The notes under the pieces are model-generated. The model was not told where the DNA came from. It searched no databases and saw only the letters and a list, made by a program, of their open reading frames with translations. Source: Clostridium cellulovorans 743B (GTDB lineage Bacteria > Bacillota > Clostridia > Clostridiales > Clostridiaceae). Taken from it: DNA of 64,000 nucleotides. A program made the translations under genes and the position numbers. Where the stretch lies: NCBI RefSeq assembly GCF_000145275.1, contig NC_014393.1, positions 2,356,001 to 2,420,000 of the forward strand. The letters are read 5' to 3'. This document shows positions 61,683-64,000 of the stretch, in pieces (the stretch's first letter is position 1; each line of letters begins with the position of its first letter).

Positions 61683-62672
61683 TTAGACGTAAAATAATGT
61701 AGCATATATATCTGCAATTTTTTGTATTGTATCCCTCCATGAATAATTTTTTCTTACAAAATCTTTTAGCTTATCATTTTTAGGCGTATTAAATGCTTGA
61801 TAAATAGTATCTTTAATTTCATTTTTGTCAAAAGGCGAGGTATAAAAAGCTAGGTCTTTAAAGTATTCTTTTGAACTTCCCTCAGTAGTACAAACTACAT
61901 TACAACCATAAGCAGCTGCAGCTAAGGAGGATAAGCCTGGAATTTCACCAAAGGAAGGCATTGCGTGAACTTTTGCAAATTTATATGCGTTATAAGTGAA
62001 ATACGAATTCATATCGCCTAAATATAAAACGTTTTCATTCTCGGTACACATTTTTAAATAATTTTTATCTCCAGATCCAATGAGTACCAGTTGAATCCCA
62101 AGTTCTTTAGTGGCTTTAGCTAAAGCTAATTGGTTTTTTCGTTTTGAAATATTCCCTACAGCAAGAACATAGTCATCAATTTTATATCTTTCCTTGAAGT
62201 TTAATAGAGGTATTTCATCACTTTCATTAAAAAAACCTGTGTATACTATTTCACATTTTATATTTTTACCATATTCCTCTTGTATAAGCTTTTTTTCAGA
62301 TTCGGAACTACAGATAACTTTGTTGCTGCGCCTTAGTATTTCCCGCCTATAGCAGTTTATTTGTCTCCAAAGTTTTAATTTTTCCTCATCACCAATAGAA
62401 GAATAATAATTTTCTAAATTCCAATACATAGGACTTATAACTATTTTTTTATTAATTTTTTTGGCTATTTTGAAATACCTATAAGTTTCTCCTATTGATG
62501 TCAAGTTAAAGAGATGTATAATGTCAAAAGATGAAAAGTCTTCTATAGTTCCGTCATTTATAACAATTTCGATAGGCGTCGTTTCTAAAAACTTTTTTAT
62601 CATAGATACATACATAGAATCCCCAGCATTAAATCTTTTATAATCTTTCCTAACACATAATAAAACTCTCAT
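61683..62672 (-). CDS. Family 4 glycosyltransferase
   Basis: 329 residues, GT-B fold. N-terminus RVLLCVRKDYKRFNAGDSMY, mid-linker YVLAVGNISKRKNQLALAKA, and the donor-binding end MPSFGEIPGLSSLAAAAYGC, which corresponds to the E-x7-E region with the first Glu in SFGE. It should add a sugar to a surface polymer or lipid. Substrate is unknown. RBS AAGGAAGG. A strong terminator separates it from zapA. Confidence 0.88.
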   Translation of the reverse strand: MRVLLCVRKDYKRFNAGDSMYVSMIKKFLETTPIEIVINDGTIEDFSSFDIIHLFNLTSIGETYRYFKIAKKINKKIVISPMYWNLENYYSSIGDEEKLKLWRQINCYRREILRRSNKVICSSESEKKLIQEEYGKNIKCEIVYTGFFNESDEIPLLNFKERYKIDDYVLAVGNISKRKNQLALAKATKELGIQLVLIGSGDKNYLKMCTENENVLYLGDMNSYFTYNAYKFAKVHAMPSFGEIPGLSSLAAAAYGCNVVCTTEGSSKEYFKDLAFYTSPFDKNEIKDTIYQAFNTPKNDKLKDFVRKNYSWRDTIQKIADIYATLFYV

Positions 62673-62755
62673 AATCCTTCCTTCTTTTTAATCTTGTTTC
62701 TATCTTTAGGATATTATTATGCTTAGAAATGTGTGATTATCCTTAATTGCACTTA

Positions 62756-62797
62756 AAAAGGTAAAACCATAAAAGAAATATTATGGTTTTACCTTTT
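62756..62797 (-). terminator. zapA terminator, built partly from coding sequence
   Basis: AAAGGTAAAACCATAA (62757-62772) pairs perfectly with TTATGGTTTTACCTTT (62781-62796), 16 bp. The zapA stop codon and last residues lie inside the stem. A minus-strand T-run follows. Confidence 0.88.
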
Positions 62798-63374
62798 TAA
62801 TAATTGGTGCTTTGGAATTATCTTTTTTTAATTTTGTTATCATGACTTGACTATCGATAATTTTATTTTCATATTCAATTATTCTATATTTGGCACTTTG
62901 AAGATTGAATTTTAACTCTTTATTATTGGCAATTAAAGCTTTATTTTCTTCTTTTATCTTTTTGGCTTCCTCTTTAAGAACCTCAAATTGCTCTTTAAGG
63001 GAAAGATAATCTTGCTGAAGATTATCGGATGAATACTTTTCAAGTTTACTTTCTAATTCTTTATTATATTTATCTAAGTGAGTAACTTGAAGTTTAAGGG
63101 ACTCTGTTGTTTCCTTTAAGCCTTTTTGCGTGCTCTCAAGGATTGCAGTTTTATTTTCTAATTCTTCTATATAATCTCCCCATTTAAAAAGCTCATCTGC
63201 AGAATTCATTGCAGCTAAAATAGAGGCTTCAGTTGTACTTAATTTAGGGTTGTTTTCCATCATAGATCTTATTGTCTTATCTACATGTCCAGCAACCTTA
63301 TGTAAATATTCTTCTTTTTCTTCACCTTTGAGATTATATTCTATACCATTAACTTTTACTGTAACTATATTCAT
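62781..63374 (-). CDS. zapA: Cell division protein ZapA
   Basis: 197 residues from ATG 63374, with AGAGGTG upstream; a GTG 9 bp earlier overlaps that site. The N-terminal ZapA domain (VTVKVNGIEYNLKGEEKEEY, then KVAGHVDKTIRSMMENNPKL and EASILAAMNSADELFKW) is followed by a coiled coil of ~100 residues, longer than in classic ZapA. It bundles FtsZ filaments at the division site. Confidence 0.88.
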   Translation of the reverse strand: MNIVTVKVNGIEYNLKGEEKEEYLHKVAGHVDKTIRSMMENNPKLSTTEASILAAMNSADELFKWGDYIEELENKTAILESTQKGLKETTESLKLQVTHLDKYNKELESKLEKYSSDNLQQDYLSLKEQFEVLKEEAKKIKEENKALIANNKELKFNLQSAKYRIIEYENKIIDSQVMITKLKKDNSKAPIIKKVKP

Positions 63375-63775
63375 TGATAACACCTCTAAGATACTATTAG
63401 TAATTTAATCTTATCATAAAATTATGTAAATTTGAACTGTATACTGTGAAATCTTAAGAAAGTAGTATAAAAATCTTTAATTGTGAATAGATATGATGAA
63501 ATAAATTTATTAGCAAATAAATATGAATTCAGTAAAAAATAAAATTATATCATTTTTATGAAAAATATTGAATTAATATAAAATACAAACAAGATAAATT
63601 TTTGTAATAAAAAGGGAAAAAAATACATAAATGTGATATAATATAAAAGAAGTTATTAACTTTATTATATTAATTGAAATAGAGGCATACACATATAATT
63701 GCCAAGATAATTATAAAATTATAAAAATATAGTTATTTTTATTCATGGGATTTTTAAAATTAAGGAGATGAAATT
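63375..63775. other. Gene-free upstream region
   Basis: AT-rich. GATATAATATAAAAG near 63635-63650 is a good -10 element for the next gene, but a clear -35 was not found. No RNA or repeat was recognised. Confidence 0.35.
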
Positions 63776-64000
63776 ATGAATACTCTAAGGGATATGTTTG
63801 ATTCACTAAAAAATAATGATAGGGGAATATACTTTATAAAAGGAGATAAAGAAGAATCATATCTTTCTTATAAGAAGTTATATGATAATTCTTCAAGTAT
63901 TTTAGCCAAACTACAAGAACATGGGTTGAAAAGCAATCAAGAGCTTGTATTTCAAATTGATGATGAAGAAGAGTTCATATCTACTTTTTGGGCCTGTGTT
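63776..64000 (+). CDS. AMP-binding enzyme, N-terminal part, cut by window edge
   Basis: 75 residues are visible from ATG 63776 behind AAGGAGATG. The segment YLSYKKLYDNSSSILAKLQE followed by GLKSNQELVFQI and FISTFWACV is the usual start of acyl-adenylating enzymes (acyl-CoA ligases, fatty-acyl-AMP ligases, NRPS adenylation domains). The ATP-binding motifs lie beyond the window, so the class cannot be decided. Confidence 0.7.
   Translation, partial: MNTLRDMFDSLKNNDRGIYFIKGDKEESYLSYKKLYDNSSSILAKLQEHGLKSNQELVFQIDDEEEFISTFWACV

Overview
The window looks like a chromosomal segment of a spore-forming, low-GC anaerobe of the Clostridium sensu stricto type. It is AT-rich throughout, has strong AGGAGG-type ribosome binding sites, and carries several sporulation or spore-surface genes: pdaB, ytxC, an alpha/beta SASP-like gene and two spore-surface-like paralogues. 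Asn-tRNA is made through GatCAB and an archaeal-type AspRS. Three tRNA-synthetase or amino-acid operons are controlled by T-box leaders. The species cannot be fixed from sequence alone.

Region by region. 1-7 kb: the end of a family 2 glycosyltransferase, a GT2-GT4 fusion, two paralogous CsxC/SPOCS-like candidate exosporium proteins, a TSCPD protein, a beta-propeller and a DUF4364 protein. 7-14 kb: pdaB, a two-OB-fold protein, and a diaminopimelate/lysine cluster (dapH, patA-like, dapB, dapA, asd). 14-17 kb: a SASP-like gene, a methyltransferase, hslO, and a tRNA cluster (Val-Phe-Gly-Cys). 17-18 kb: a wreck of two mobile elements, an IS200-type tnpA that has lost its tail and runs into a 184-bp piece of an IS982-type element. 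18-25 kb: a DUF4317 protein, a DUF89 phosphatase with a long structured leader, and a glycerol module (PocR-AraC regulator, glycerol dehydrogenase, dihydroxyacetone kinase). 25-29 kb: small unknown genes, a 1-kb gene-free stretch with hairpins, and an intact-looking IS3 element with a 3-bp target duplication. 29-38 kb: a secreted lipin-like (LNS2) protein, a Ser/Lys-rich surface protein, KdgT, a large PAS histidine kinase, a full-length but frameshifted IS982 copy inserted exactly at the kinase stop codon, a YiiX-like protein and a GME-fold protein. 38-46 kb: ytxC, T-box-thrS, infC-rpmI-rplT, a Trk/Ktr potassium system, a TrmH-type methyltransferase. 46-51 kb: aspS-gatC-gatA-gatB behind an unusual leader with two T-box/terminator modules. 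51-56 kb: a divergent cis-prenyltransferase, T-box-DUF1015-serA, and a ferritin-like protein with a 15-residue Gly/Thr repeat. 56-61 kb: GH51 arabinofuranosidase and GH42 beta-galactosidase. 61-64 kb: a lipoprotein, a GT4 glycosyltransferase, zapA and the start of an AMP-binding enzyme.

How the genes fit together. The dap genes supply diaminopimelate for the wall, lysine, and the precursor of spore dipicolinate. Non-discriminating AspRS plus GatCAB make Asn-tRNA by transamidation. Gld and DhaK feed glycerol into glycolysis, probably under PocR and a cre site. KdgT, GH51 and GH42 fit a diet of plant-wall sugars.

The most unusual signals are the double T-box module ahead of aspS-gatCAB, the repeat-bearing ferritin-like protein, the alternative-pairing leader ahead of the DUF89 gene, the two IS982 insertions whose ends provide the stop codon of the neighbouring gene, and the secreted lipin-like protein. 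No complete, clearly new multi-gene system was recognised.
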